Below, piece by piece: positions 44,923 to 53,272 of a stretch of 62,489 nt of DNA; the stretch's first letter is position 1, and every line of letters starts with the position of its first letter. The stretch is from Polyangiaceae bacterium. Its GTDB lineage: Bacteria > Myxococcota_A > Polyangia > Polyangiales > Polyangiaceae. Both the position numbers and the translations under genes were made by a program. A model generated the notes under the pieces. The model was given only the letters and a program-made list of their open reading frames with translations. It had not been told where the DNA came from and made no database searches. The DNA lies in the NCBI GenBank assembly GCA_025936115.1, contig JAICTZ010000043.1, forward strand, positions 1 to 62,489, read 5' to 3'.

Positions 44923-46323
44923 ATGAGTAAGGGACGAATCCTTGTCGTCGACGACGAGGCCGCGGCGCGCTCGGCCTTGGCGGAACTACTACGCGCTGAA
45001 GGATACGAGGTCGAAACGGCAGGCGACGCCTTCAAGGCCTTCGGTCGTCTTGGGGAGTTCACACCCGAGCTCGTACTTTCGGATCTGAACATGCCGGGCA
45101 TGGACGGCGTGGAGCTCTTGCGCAAGCTGAGGGAGTACTCGGCCGAGCTGCCTGTCGTCCTCATGACCGCTTTCGCTGGAGTCGAGACGGCCGTGACCGC
45201 CATGCACGAAGGCGCGACCGATTACCTCACGAAGCCGCTCAACACCGACGAGCTTTTGATCGTGCTCGCTCGCTGCCTGGAGAGCGGCAAGCTTCGTCGC
45301 GAGGCTTCCGAGCTCAGCCGCCGCCTCGAGCGCTACTCCTTCGAGAGCATCGTTGGCTCGTCGCCGGAGATGCAGCGCGTGTTCAAGACCGTCGCGCAGA
45401 TCGCGCCGAGCCGAGCGACGGTGCTCATCACGGGGGAGTCGGGTACCGGTAAGGAGCTCGTCGCCGCGGCGATTCACCAGCACTCGCCGCGCGCCGGCGG
45501 GCCGTTCGTGAAGCTCCATTGCGCGGCGCTCGCCGAAAGCCTGCTCGAAAGCGAGCTCTTCGGTCACGAGCGCGGCGCGTACACGGGCGCGGATCGTAAA
45601 CGAGAAGGCCGCTTCGAGCTCGCTCATGGCGGCACGCTGTTTTTGGATGAAATCGGCGAAATCTCGCCGAGTACGCAGGTGAAGCTCTTGCGCGTGCTCC
45701 AAGAGCGCGAGTTCGAGCGCGTCGGCGGCGATCAGACGCTGCGCGTCGACGTGCGCGTCGTCGCGGCGACCAACCGGGATCTCGAGGAGAGAGTCTCGGC
45801 CGGCAAGTTTCGGGAGGACCTGTTCTTTCGCCTCAACGTGATAAGTCTCACCTTGCCGTCGCTGCGCGAGCGCCCGACGGACGTGCCGGCGCTCGCCATG
45901 CACTTTCTCGAGCGCTACGCGAGGGAGAACCGGAAAGCGGTCACCCGCATCAGCGACGACGTCCTGAACCTGCTCGCGAGTTACACCTGGCCCGGCAACG
46001 TGCGGGAGCTCGAAAACGTGATCGAGCGCGCGGTCGTCCTCGCGGGCGGCGAGAGCCTCGAGCTTTCGCACCTGCCGTCCGAGCTCGGCGTGGTGACCCG
46101 TCGGAGCGGCGCGCCCGCGATACCGGGTGCAACGATGGACGAGCTCGAACGCTACGCGATCCTGAAGACGATGGAGTCCGTGGGCGGCTCGACGAGCCGG
46201 GCAGCGGAGATGCTCGGCGTCAGCGTGCGCAAGATTCAATACAAGCTTCAGGAATACGGCGCCGCACCCAAGGGCAGGGCGCCGTTGCTCGCGCAACCGA
46301 GCGAACGCAAAGCCGACAACTGA
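44923..46323 (+). CDS. NtrC-family sigma-54 response-regulator activator
   Basis: A 466-residue regulator. The receiver (about 5-120) has phospho-acceptor Asp54 in LSDLNMPGM and TKPLN. The AAA+ domain has Walker A GESGTGKE (171-178), the sigma-54 contact loop GAYTGA (218-223) and Walker B GTLFLDEIGE. A C-terminal Fis-type helix-turn-helix follows (TSRAAEMLGVSVRKIQYKL). It should bind upstream of -24/-12 promoters and open them. It is the only such activator in the window and lies among nine transcription units with sigma-54-like promoters. No kinase gene adjoins it, so the sensor is unknown. Confidence 0.95.
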   Translation: MSKGRILVVDDEAAARSALAELLRAEGYEVETAGDAFKAFGRLGEFTPELVLSDLNMPGMDGVELLRKLREYSAELPVVLMTAFAGVETAVTAMHEGATDYLTKPLNTDELLIVLARCLESGKLRREASELSRRLERYSFESIVGSSPEMQRVFKTVAQIAPSRATVLITGESGTGKELVAAAIHQHSPRAGGPFVKLHCAALAESLLESELFGHERGAYTGADRKREGRFELAHGGTLFLDEIGEISPSTQVKLLRVLQEREFERVGGDQTLRVDVRVVAATNRDLEERVSAGKFREDLFFRLNVISLTLPSLRERPTDVPALAMHFLERYARENRKAVTRISDDVLNLLASYTWPGNVRELENVIERAVVLAGGESLELSHLPSELGVVTRRSGAPAIPGATMDELERYAILKTMESVGGSTSRAAEMLGVSVRKIQYKLQEYGAAPKGRAPLLAQPSERKADN

Positions 46324-46373
46324 GCGTCGCCCAGCGTCGATGCGCCGCTCGTCGCATCGCGCAGCGCGTCCGC

Positions 46374-48221
46374 TCAGTCGAGCGACATACGCACCTGGTA
46401 GACGCCGGAGTCGAGCTTGCTTTCGACACGCAAGCCGCTCTTGTTGAAGATGCCGAGCATATGACCGTTCGTGCTCAGCACGTCGGCCGTGAAGCCTTTG
46501 ACGCCGCGTGCGCGCGCAAGCCCGATCAATTGCCGAAAGAGCGCCGTACCGAGCCCTTTGCCCTGGTAAGCGTCGAGCACGACGAAGGCTACGTCGGCGA
46601 GCTCCGTCGCCGGATCGATATCGTAACGAGCCATGGCGACGATCTCGCTCGACTCGCCGCGCGCGACCTCGGCGACGAGCGCCGCGCTCTGCTCGTAATC
46701 GACGTCGGCGAGCGCCATCATTTCCTCGCGCGGGTGGCACTTCTTGTAATTCAGGAAGCGCTGGTAAACGCTGTCGTCCGAGAGCCGATAGAAGAGATCC
46801 TGTAAAATCTCTTGATCTGCCATGCGCAGCGGGCGGATCCGAATCGGCTCGCCCGAGCGCAACGTGACGCTCGTCGGCAAGAGCGAAGGCGCGCGTCGTG
46901 GCACGATTTGGTCGGGGAACACGTAGTGCCGCGCCTTGGCCGAGTCGAGCAGCTCGCGGCGGTAGTCGGGGTGGGCGATCTCGACGAGGGCCATGCTGCG
47001 GTCGCGAATACTCTTGCCCCAGAGATCGGCCACACCATACTCCGTCACGACGTAGTGCACGTCGCCGCGGCTCGTGACGACACCGGCTCCGGCTTCGAGC
47101 GCCGCTTGAATGCGGCTCACGCTCCCCTGCTTGGCGGTCGAAGGCAGCGCGATGATGGGCTTACCGCCGCGGCTGCGCGCGGCTCCGCGGATGAAATCGA
47201 CCTGCCCGCCGATGCCCGAGAAGAAGCGTCCGCCCAGCGTATCGGAGGCCACCTGGCCCGTGAGATCGACCGCGAGCGCGGAGTTTACCGCGATCATGTC
47301 GTCGTTCCTTGCAATCACGAGCGGGTCGTTCGTGAAATCGCTCGGGCGAAGCTCGACGCTCGGGTTGTCGTCGACCCAGTCGTAGAGCTTCTGCGTGCCC
47401 ATCACGAACGAGGTGACGATCTTACCCGGCAAGAGCGTCTTCTTGCGGCCGGTCACGACCCCGCTCTCGACCAGGTCCATGATGCTGTCCGAGAGCATCT
47501 CGGTGTGCACGCCGAGATCGTGGCGGCCCGCGAGCGCCGTGACGACGGCGTGCGGGATCTTGCCGATGCCGGTTTGCAGCGTAGCGCCGTCGGGAACGAG
47601 GCTTGCGACGTGGCGGCCGATGGCGAGGCTCGTCTCGTCGAGCGGCTCGCACGCGAGCTCCTGAATCGGCGTCGCCACGGGCACGAGCCAGTCGATGTCG
47701 TCCACGCGCACGATCGAATCGCCGAAGGTGCGAGGCATGGCCGGATTCACCTCCGCGATCACGAGATCGGCCGAGTCCACGGCGGCGCGCACCACGTCGA
47801 CCGAGACGCCGAGGCTCACCTGGCCGTGTCGGTCGGGCGGTGTCACCTGCAAGAGCGCCACGTCGATGCGCACGCGGCCCGAGCGAATCAGGCGCGGGAT
47901 CTCGGAAAGAAAGACCGGCATGAAATCGGCGCGACCGGCTTGCACGGCCTCGCGCGTATTCGGCCCGATGAAGAACGCGGTGTGCCGAAAGCGCTGCGCG
48001 AACTCGGGCCGCACGTAGGGCGCGGGACCCAACGTAAGGAGATGGACGATGTCGTTGTCGGTGAGATGCTCACCGTACTCGGCGAGCGCGCCGACGAGCG
48101 TCGTCGGCTCGGCCGCTCCGGAGCCGACCAGGATGCGCCGGCCCGGCGCGATTCGTCGAATGGCGTGGGCAGCCGTCGTGATGCGGCTGCGATAGCGCTC
48201 CTGCCAATGCGGGTCGTGCAT
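46374..48221 (-). CDS. Acetyl-CoA hydrolase/CoA-transferase fused to GNAT acetyltransferase
   Basis: A 615-residue fusion. Residues 1-~440 are a family I CoA-transferase/acetyl-CoA hydrolase (4-hydroxybutyrate CoA-transferase type), with VGSGAAEPTTL, GIGKIPHAV, the catalytic Glu in HTEMLSDSI and FFSGIGGQVDF. Residues ~455-615 are a GNAT domain with LDAYQGKGLGTALFRQL as the acetyl-CoA loop. It could move acyl groups between CoA carriers under energy limitation while the GNAT part acetylates a protein. The fusion is known in anaerobic and stress gene clusters. A sigma-54-like element lies 28 bases upstream. Confidence 0.88.
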   Translation of the reverse strand: MHDPHWQERYRSRITTAAHAIRRIAPGRRILVGSGAAEPTTLVGALAEYGEHLTDNDIVHLLTLGPAPYVRPEFAQRFRHTAFFIGPNTREAVQAGRADFMPVFLSEIPRLIRSGRVRIDVALLQVTPPDRHGQVSLGVSVDVVRAAVDSADLVIAEVNPAMPRTFGDSIVRVDDIDWLVPVATPIQELACEPLDETSLAIGRHVASLVPDGATLQTGIGKIPHAVVTALAGRHDLGVHTEMLSDSIMDLVESGVVTGRKKTLLPGKIVTSFVMGTQKLYDWVDDNPSVELRPSDFTNDPLVIARNDDMIAVNSALAVDLTGQVASDTLGGRFFSGIGGQVDFIRGAARSRGGKPIIALPSTAKQGSVSRIQAALEAGAGVVTSRGDVHYVVTEYGVADLWGKSIRDRSMALVEIAHPDYRRELLDSAKARHYVFPDQIVPRRAPSLLPTSVTLRSGEPIRIRPLRMADQEILQDLFYRLSDDSVYQRFLNYKKCHPREEMMALADVDYEQSAALVAEVARGESSEIVAMARYDIDPATELADVAFVVLDAYQGKGLGTALFRQLIGLARARGVKGFTADVLSTNGHMLGIFNKSGLRVESKLDSGVYQVRMSLD

Positions 48222-48247
48222 GAAGTTGCTCTAGGCGACGCTGCGAG

Positions 48248-48263
48248 AGCAACTCCCGGACCA
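48248..48263 (-). promoter_or_regulatory. Candidate sigma-54 promoter of the CoA-transferase/GNAT gene
   Basis: TGGTCCGGGAGTTGCT on the minus strand has a perfect TTGCT -12 box and GG-N10-GC spacing, with two mismatches in the -24 box. The predicted start point near 48237 leaves a 16-base leader. Confidence 0.5.
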
Positions 48264-48423
48264 GCGAAATAGGGCAGGGAAGTCGGCGATCCCATGCGCA
48301 CGAATCGCGCGCGGGCGCCTGCGTCGCGCATACTTTGCGTGCGCCACGAACGCCGGGCGGCGTAGGCGAAGGCTGAGCGCGACGTCGCGGCTCGTTTCGA
48401 CTGAATGACGCCCAATGCCGAGC

Positions 48424-48439
48424 CGGCACGCTGCGTGCA
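48424..48439 (+). promoter_or_regulatory. Candidate sigma-54 promoter of the hemerythrin-like gene
   Basis: CGGCACGCTGCGTGCA has GGCACG and TGCA with exact GG-N10-GC spacing and two mismatches to consensus. The predicted start point near 48450 gives a 29-base leader that includes GGAGAGGAG ahead of ATG 48479. Confidence 0.5.
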
Positions 48440-48478
48440 CCTGAGAAGACGACCGCTGGCGCGGAGAGGAGCCGCCGC

Positions 48479-48952
48479 ATGTCGATCGCAACGCCATTTC
48501 CCGACTTCTTTGGACGCCTCACCACCGTCCGCAGTCAGCACGAACATCTCGGTGTCACGCTTCGATGCCTGGACTCGACGTGCGATGCGCTCGAAATCGG
48601 TCGTACTTCGCTCCCGGTCGAATTCAGGCCAAAGGTCCTGCTCACGGCCTTGCGCCACGACCTCGGCGAACACTTCGACGCCGAGGAATCGGACGGGCAC
48701 TTCGGTACCATCGCGAAGGAGGAGCCGCGACTCTTGCCCGGGATCGTCGATTTGAAAGGCGATCACGCCGCCATGCTGGATGCGATTGACGGCCTCTTGC
48801 TCGTGGCTTCCGACGAATCACGCTGGCTCGAATTGGTCGTGCCCGTCCGGCGGCTCATCCGCGCGTTGAAGGCGCACGAGAGGGCGGAAGCGCTGCTCTT
48901 GCAGGAGTACTTCGGCCGCGGCGAGGTGTCGCTGCGAGCAGCCGGCTCTTAG
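48479..48952 (+). CDS. Hemerythrin-like HHE domain protein
   Basis: A 157-residue all-helical protein. Histidine and acidic residues are spaced as in HHE domains: RSQHEHL near the N-terminus, LRHDLGEHFDAEES in the middle, DLKGDHAAML and KAHERAEALLL near the end. Such domains bind a di-iron site and sense or carry O2 or NO. ATG 48479 has GGAG 9 bases upstream. Its stop overlaps the convergent endonuclease-like gene by four bases. It is flanked by oxygen- and stress-linked genes, which fits the domain call. Confidence 0.75.
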   Translation: MSIATPFPDFFGRLTTVRSQHEHLGVTLRCLDSTCDALEIGRTSLPVEFRPKVLLTALRHDLGEHFDAEESDGHFGTIAKEEPRLLPGIVDLKGDHAAMLDAIDGLLLVASDESRWLELVVPVRRLIRALKAHERAEALLLQEYFGRGEVSLRAAGS

Positions 48953-49797
48953 CGCGGAGACGCGTCAGTGCCGCGTTGCCAGCGGAAACTCACGACCACG
49001 GGCTCGTGATCCGAGAGTAGGGCTCCGTGCGCGTCGACGAAGCCGGGCGCGATGCGCCACGAAGTGGGCACGAGCCTTAGGTTCGACGCGGCGCGGTAAA
49101 GCACGCGGTCGATCCGCTTCATGTCGCTGCACCGCAGCGCCGAGCACGCGTCCGCGAGGCCCGTCGCGTGCTCGAGGCGCTCGAGCTTGGCGAGCTCGCC
49201 GGGCTCGAGGTTGAAATCGCCGCCGACGAGCACGGCGCGCTCGGCCGAGTGAGCGATGACCGCGGCGGCGAGTTGCTCGAGCTGCGAGCTGCGTGCGCTC
49301 CGGTCGCCCTCCGAATAGCCGGCGTCGAGGTGCACGTCGTAAACGTCGAGCAGGGCGCCGTCGGCGAGCTCGAGCGTCGTGACGCTGAAGCCCTTTGGCG
49401 TGAGGCAGTCGAAATAGTCGCTGGTCAGGCCGTGGCAGCTCGACCACGCCGTCCGGACGAGCTCGCCGAAGCGGAAGCGCGAGAAGACGCTCAGGCCGTC
49501 ACCGAAGTCGTAACGTGCGCCGCGGACGAACGGAGGAGATTGGAACGGCAACTTCAGCTTCAGGCGCAGGGAGTCGCCGTAAGCGAAGTCTTCCTGCACG
49601 AGCGCGAGATCGTACTGGCTCAGCCGCTCGCCGATCAGCGGCAGATTCGTCGCCGGATGTGACTCGGAGATCCCCTCCGGCAGCCCCGCGACATTGTAGG
49701 TAACGACGCTGAAACGGCCGCCTTTCGGGAGCGCAGCGGAGCTCCAGGCGACCGACAGGCTTGCTGCGCAAAAGGCCAAAGCGCGAAACGGTCGCAC
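48949..49797 (-). CDS. Secreted endonuclease/exonuclease/phosphatase family protein
   Basis: A 282-residue exported protein with a signal peptide (MRPFRALAFCAASLSVAWSSA). The mature part has the DNase I-like fold motifs VVTYNVAGLP, VQEDFAY, DVYDVHLDAG, LVGGDFNLEP and LLSDHEPVVV, with the metal- and phosphate-binding Asn, Glu, Asp and His in place. The family includes sphingomyelinases, nucleases and inositol phosphatases, and substrate cannot be decided. The start is GTG 49797, with no sigma-54 element upstream. Confidence 0.85.
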   Translation of the reverse strand: MRPFRALAFCAASLSVAWSSAALPKGGRFSVVTYNVAGLPEGISESHPATNLPLIGERLSQYDLALVQEDFAYGDSLRLKLKLPFQSPPFVRGARYDFGDGLSVFSRFRFGELVRTAWSSCHGLTSDYFDCLTPKGFSVTTLELADGALLDVYDVHLDAGYSEGDRSARSSQLEQLAAAVIAHSAERAVLVGGDFNLEPGELAKLERLEHATGLADACSALRCSDMKRIDRVLYRAASNLRLVPTSWRIAPGFVDAHGALLSDHEPVVVSFRWQRGTDASPR

Positions 49798-49880
49798 CTT
49801 GATGCTGTACTAGCAGAACGACAGGAACGGACCAGCACGCCTCGGTTGACCGCCCGGCGGCTCGCAGCGTTTCGCGAGTT

Positions 49881-49897
49881 CGCGCAGCCCCTGCGCG
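49881..49897. promoter_or_regulatory. Inverted repeat upstream of the HemG-like gene
   Basis: CGCGCAG-CCC-CTGCGCG matches the dyad upstream of ccoNO (35715-35731) in both arms and spacer length. It lies about 100 bases ahead of the HemG sigma-54 element, a usual distance for an activator site. Confidence 0.5.
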
Positions 49898-49986
49898 GCC
49901 GGAGGCTCAGTACGCAAGACATGCGAGCCCAGCGAACGATGCCCCTCCCAACGCGCCATAAACGCCGCCGTTCACGCCCGGCGCGA

Positions 49987-50002
49987 TGGCACTCGGTTTG
50001 CT
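49987..50002 (+). promoter_or_regulatory. Candidate sigma-54 promoter of the HemG-like gene
   Basis: TGGCACTCGGTTTGCT matches TGGCAC and TTGCT perfectly with GG-N10-GC spacing; only the position after the -24 box departs from consensus. The predicted start point near 50013 puts AAGGAGG at the very 5' end of the leader, in place for ATG 50026. Confidence 0.7.
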
Positions 50003-50025
50003 CTTCTGAAGGCAAGGAGGACACC

Positions 50026-50592
50026 ATGCGCATCCTGGTTGCCTACGCCACGAGACACGGCCAAACGGAAAAGGTCGCACGACGCGTCGCGGCCGAGCTC
50101 GGGCAAGAAGGCCACACCGCCGAGCTCTGTGATCTCGACAGCGCCGGCAAGGACGTCGAGCTGCCATTTTATCGGGCGGTCATCGTTGCGGCGCCGATTC
50201 ACGCCGGCGGCTACCCGCCCTCGGTCGTGAGCTTTCTCCGGCGCGAGCACGCGCGCTTGAACGAGCTGCCCTCGGCCTTCCTCTCCGTCGGGCTCGCCGT
50301 CGCGAGCAAGACGAGCGACGGTCGGGCGCAGACGCTGCCGCTCGTGGAGAAGCTCTGCGCGCGCACGGGGTTCCGGCCGGCGCACGTCGAGCTCGTCGCG
50401 GGCGCGCTGAAGTACAGCCAGTACGGCTTTCTGCTGCGCTACGTGATGCGTCGCATTGCCGCTCACGAGGGCGGCGACACCGACACGAGCCGCGACTACG
50501 AATACACGGATTGGGCGGCTCTCACCGAGTTCACGCGCGCCTTCGTCACGCGGAGCTCCGCCGCGCTCGCCGCGCGCGCTCCCGCGGCGTGA
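50026..50592 (+). CDS. hemG: HemG-like flavodoxin-fold protoporphyrinogen oxidase
   Basis: A 188-residue flavodoxin-like protein. The FMN phosphate loop is YATRHGQTEKVA, a second FMN contact is APIHAGGYPPSV, and the C-terminal part (YTDW..L..F...F) fits HemG. HemG oxidises protoporphyrinogen IX to protoporphyrin IX, with quinone as acceptor, so heme can be made without O2. ATG 50026 has a perfect AAGGAGG. Its place near a heme-rich oxidase and a sigma-54 element suggests heme supply at low oxygen. Confidence 0.82.
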   Translation: MRILVAYATRHGQTEKVARRVAAELGQEGHTAELCDLDSAGKDVELPFYRAVIVAAPIHAGGYPPSVVSFLRREHARLNELPSAFLSVGLAVASKTSDGRAQTLPLVEKLCARTGFRPAHVELVAGALKYSQYGFLLRYVMRRIAAHEGGDTDTSRDYEYTDWAALTEFTRAFVTRSSAALAARAPAA

Positions 50593-50662
50593 ACCCCAAA
50601 AAAAACAATCCGCGGGCGGGGCTTGCCGACGAGCGCGGCGACGGGACCTGCCAAACTCGAGA

Positions 50663-51100
50663 CTACGCCGCGCTCGCGCGAGCAATCGCGACGAGCGCGA
50701 CCAGCCGATCCTGATTCATGGCGCCGGCTTGCTGGCTCACGCGACGGCCGCCCGAGAACACCGCAAAACTCGGGATGCTCTGTACGCAGAAACGCGCCGA
50801 GAGGCCCGGGTGCTGGTCGGTATCGACCTTGAGCACGACGGCCTTGCCCGCGAGGCGTGCCGCCGCTTTCTTGAGCTCGGGCGCGACCATGCGACACGGC
50901 CCGCACCAGGGCGCCCAAAAATCGACCAACACGGGGACCGCGGCCTGCGTGACGATCTCATCGAAGGTTTGCTCGTCGACGTCGAGCGGCTCGGAGAGGG
51001 GAGCCAGGGGAGCCTTGCAAGCGCCGCAGCGGCCCGCGTGGGCCAGATGCCGCGCCGGCACCCGATTCTCTTGGCCGCAGGCCGCGCAACGCCGATTCAT
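50663..51100 (-). CDS. trxC: Thioredoxin 2 (TrxC) with N-terminal zinc finger
   Basis: A 145-residue protein. The first ~30 residues hold two CxxC pairs (CAAC and CGAC) that bind zinc. The thioredoxin domain has the active site DFWAPWCGPCRM and the cis-Pro in IPSF. TrxC-type proteins reduce disulfides under oxidative stress. It begins 61 bases after the end of the PPK2 gene on the same strand and may be read with it. Confidence 0.93.
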   Translation of the reverse strand: MNRRCAACGQENRVPARHLAHAGRCGACKAPLAPLSEPLDVDEQTFDEIVTQAAVPVLVDFWAPWCGPCRMVAPELKKAAARLAGKAVVLKVDTDQHPGLSARFCVQSIPSFAVFSGGRRVSQQAGAMNQDRLVALVAIARASAA

Positions 51101-51161
51101 GCCCCCAATCTGATCACGTGTGCTCGGGCGTCAAGGTGCCGAGTCGGGACCGAACGCCACG

Positions 51162-52622
51162 TCAGAGCTCGGCTTCGAGCCGGCGACAGATCGTCTCGAG
51201 CACGTGCAGTCGCGCGCCCCGCTTGTCGTCGGCGGGGACGAGCTCGAAGGGCGCATACTCCGTGCTCGTACGCTCGAACATCTCGCTCGCCGCCGCCTCG
51301 TACAGCTGCGCGTGCCGTCGATTCCGATAGTCTTCGGCGGAAATCTTGTGCTGCTTCCAGGGCTCGCGCTCGCGATCCTCGAAGCGACGCAGCTGCTCGG
51401 CGGAGGTGACGTGCAGCCAGAACTTCACGAGCAGCGTGCCGTCATCGACGAGCTCGCGCTCGAACTCGTTGATTTCGCGGTACGCGCGTGACCATTCGTC
51501 CCGCGTCGCGAGGCCTTCGACGCGCTCGACGAGCACGCGGCCGTACCAGCTGCGGTCGTAAATGGTGATCCGCCCGCGGCGCGGTAGATGCCGCCAGAAG
51601 CGCCAAAGGTAATGGTGCGCGCGCTCCTCCTCGCTGGGCGCGGCCACGGGGATGACGCGGTATTGCTGCGCGTCGAGCGCCCAGATCACGCGGCGGATCG
51701 CGCCGCCCTTGCCGGCCGCGTCGGGCCCTTCGAACAGGAAAATGGCGCTGCGCCGCTTGCGTTCGAGTCTGTTCGCGAGCCGATTCAGTCGCGCCTGCAG
51801 CTCGGGCGTGCGACGTTCGTACTCCTCCTTCTCGACGCGCGTCGCGAAGTCGAGCGTATCGAGGATGGTGCGGGCCGGGGGCGTTGCCGCTTCCGCGTCG
51901 ACGTGTCGGTCGGGCCGCGGCGCTGCCAGGCGTCGTTCGAGCGCCGCGAGCAACGTTCGAGCCGCTTCGACGTCTCGGTAGCGAGCGTCGGTGGCCTCGA
52001 TCACCGTCCAGGGCGCGAGGGCCGTGCTCGTTTCGCGCACGGCGCGCTCGGAAGCGCGCCTAAAATCGTCGTACTGCTCGAGCCGCCGCCATTCGTGCCT
52101 GCCCATACGAAACCGCGTCGTCGCCTTGGCGTCGAGCGTGCGCAGCCGGCGCCGTTGGTCGTGCTTGGAGAGGTGCAGCCAGAGCTTCACGATCAGCACG
52201 CCGTCATCGGCCAAGGTGCGCTCGAAGGCGCTGATACGTGCGAGCTCCCGGCCGAAGCGCGCCTGTCCGGCGGCGCCTTCCGCGCGCTCCACGATGGGCC
52301 GCGTGTACCAGTTGCCCAGAAAGACACCGATACGGCCCGTGGGCGGCAGCCAGCGCCAGTAGCGCCAAAACTCGGGACGCTCGCGTTCCTCCTCGTTCGG
52401 TCGCGACCAGGCTTCGGTCGCGAGGTAGCGTGCGTCGAGCCACTCGTAGAGGCGATTGGTGGTGTCGGCCATGCCTCCGACGCCGTTGAGCAGCACGATC
52501 ACCGAAAAGTCGGCCTTTTCGAGCGCCGCTTGGGCTTTTAGCAGGCGTGTTCGGAGCTCGGGCAACAGCGCCTCGTAGGCGTCCTTCGCGAGCTCGCGCC
52601 CCAGTTCCGCCGTCTCGAACAT
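51162..52622 (-). CDS. pap: Two-domain polyphosphate kinase 2 (polyphosphate:AMP phosphotransferase type)
   Basis: A 486-residue cytoplasmic protein with two PPK2 domains (about 1-230 and 255-486). The C-terminal domain has a full Walker A (FEGPDAAGKGGAIRR), the TIYDRSWYGRVLVERVEG Walker B/lid and conserved basic residues. The N-terminal domain is degenerate (NGVGGMADTTNRL) and probably non-catalytic. This layout is that of class II PPK2, which makes ADP from AMP with polyphosphate. It suits energy salvage in starved or oxygen-limited cells. Translation likely uses AGGTAAAGAG upstream. Confidence 0.9.
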   Translation of the reverse strand: MFETAELGRELAKDAYEALLPELRTRLLKAQAALEKADFSVIVLLNGVGGMADTTNRLYEWLDARYLATEAWSRPNEEERERPEFWRYWRWLPPTGRIGVFLGNWYTRPIVERAEGAAGQARFGRELARISAFERTLADDGVLIVKLWLHLSKHDQRRRLRTLDAKATTRFRMGRHEWRRLEQYDDFRRASERAVRETSTALAPWTVIEATDARYRDVEAARTLLAALERRLAAPRPDRHVDAEAATPPARTILDTLDFATRVEKEEYERRTPELQARLNRLANRLERKRRSAIFLFEGPDAAGKGGAIRRVIWALDAQQYRVIPVAAPSEEERAHHYLWRFWRHLPRRGRITIYDRSWYGRVLVERVEGLATRDEWSRAYREINEFERELVDDGTLLVKFWLHVTSAEQLRRFEDREREPWKQHKISAEDYRNRRHAQLYEAAASEMFERTSTEYAPFELVPADDKRGARLHVLETICRRLEAEL

Positions 52623-52759
52623 GGACGTCTCTTTACCTCAATCCGAACACGACGAGCATCGCGCCGCCGACCGCAGCCGTCGCGAGCAAGGCAGGCACGA
52701 CTTTTTGTCCCAAACTGCGCGAGCAGCGGAAACGTGCGCACGCCGCTGAAATCGCGACG

Positions 52760-53272
52760 CTATCGCTCCCGCTGAAGGAGCGTCACGAGCCGCGCGAGCG
52801 CGGCAGCGTCGAGACCGCCGTGCGCCACGACCTCGGGCTCGAGCGGTGGTTCGTAGGTTTCGTTCGCTCCCGGCACGTCGTGCGCCGCACCGGAGCGCGC
52901 CGCCGCGTAGAGCCCCTTGGTATCGCGGAGCGCGCATTCCTCGAGCGGCGTATCCACCCAGACTTCGACGAACGCTGGCGCGACCGCGCGAGCGCGCTCC
53001 CGAAAAGCGCGTTCGTGGGCCGTGGCGGCGACGAGCACGACGAGCCCCTGCCGAGCGAGCAGCGCGGAGAGATTGCCGAGCGTCTCGTAGAAATGCGCCC
53101 GCTCCCCATGCGAAAATCCGAGCTTCGGAACGAGGCAGGCGCGCACGGCGTCCCCGTCGAGCAAACACGCGCCGACGTGCCGCGCCTGAAGCGCCGCGAG
53201 CGCTTGCTCCGCGAACGTCGACTTGCCCGCCGACGGCAGCCCGCTCACCCACACGACCGTCCCGAGCGTCAC
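52760..53272 (-). CDS. Adenylylsulfate kinase-like P-loop kinase
   Basis: A 170-residue protein with Walker A GLPSAGKSTFAE, LLDGDAVR, a lid with FYETLGNLSALL and VEVWVDTPLEECALRDTKGLYAAA, all matching the CysC (APS kinase) family. GTG 53272 forms a 4-base overlap with the APH-like gene upstream, so the two are co-expressed. No sulfate-activation genes adjoin, hence the in vivo substrate could be another small metabolite. Frame extension to 53722 merely runs antisense-frame through the neighbour and was rejected. Confidence 0.82.
   Translation of the reverse strand: MTLGTVVWVSGLPSAGKSTFAEQALAALQARHVGACLLDGDAVRACLVPKLGFSHGERAHFYETLGNLSALLARQGLVVLVAATAHERAFRERARAVAPAFVEVWVDTPLEECALRDTKGLYAAARSGAAHDVPGANETYEPPLEPEVVAHGGLDAAALARLVTLLQRER

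Noticed and set aside
52623..52759. Short hydrophobic frame (KVVPALLATAAVGGAMLVVFG) between the APS-kinase-like and PPK2 genes
   Set aside because: It ends with a stop just before the PPK2 start and resembles a membrane helix, but there is no good start codon or ribosome binding site.
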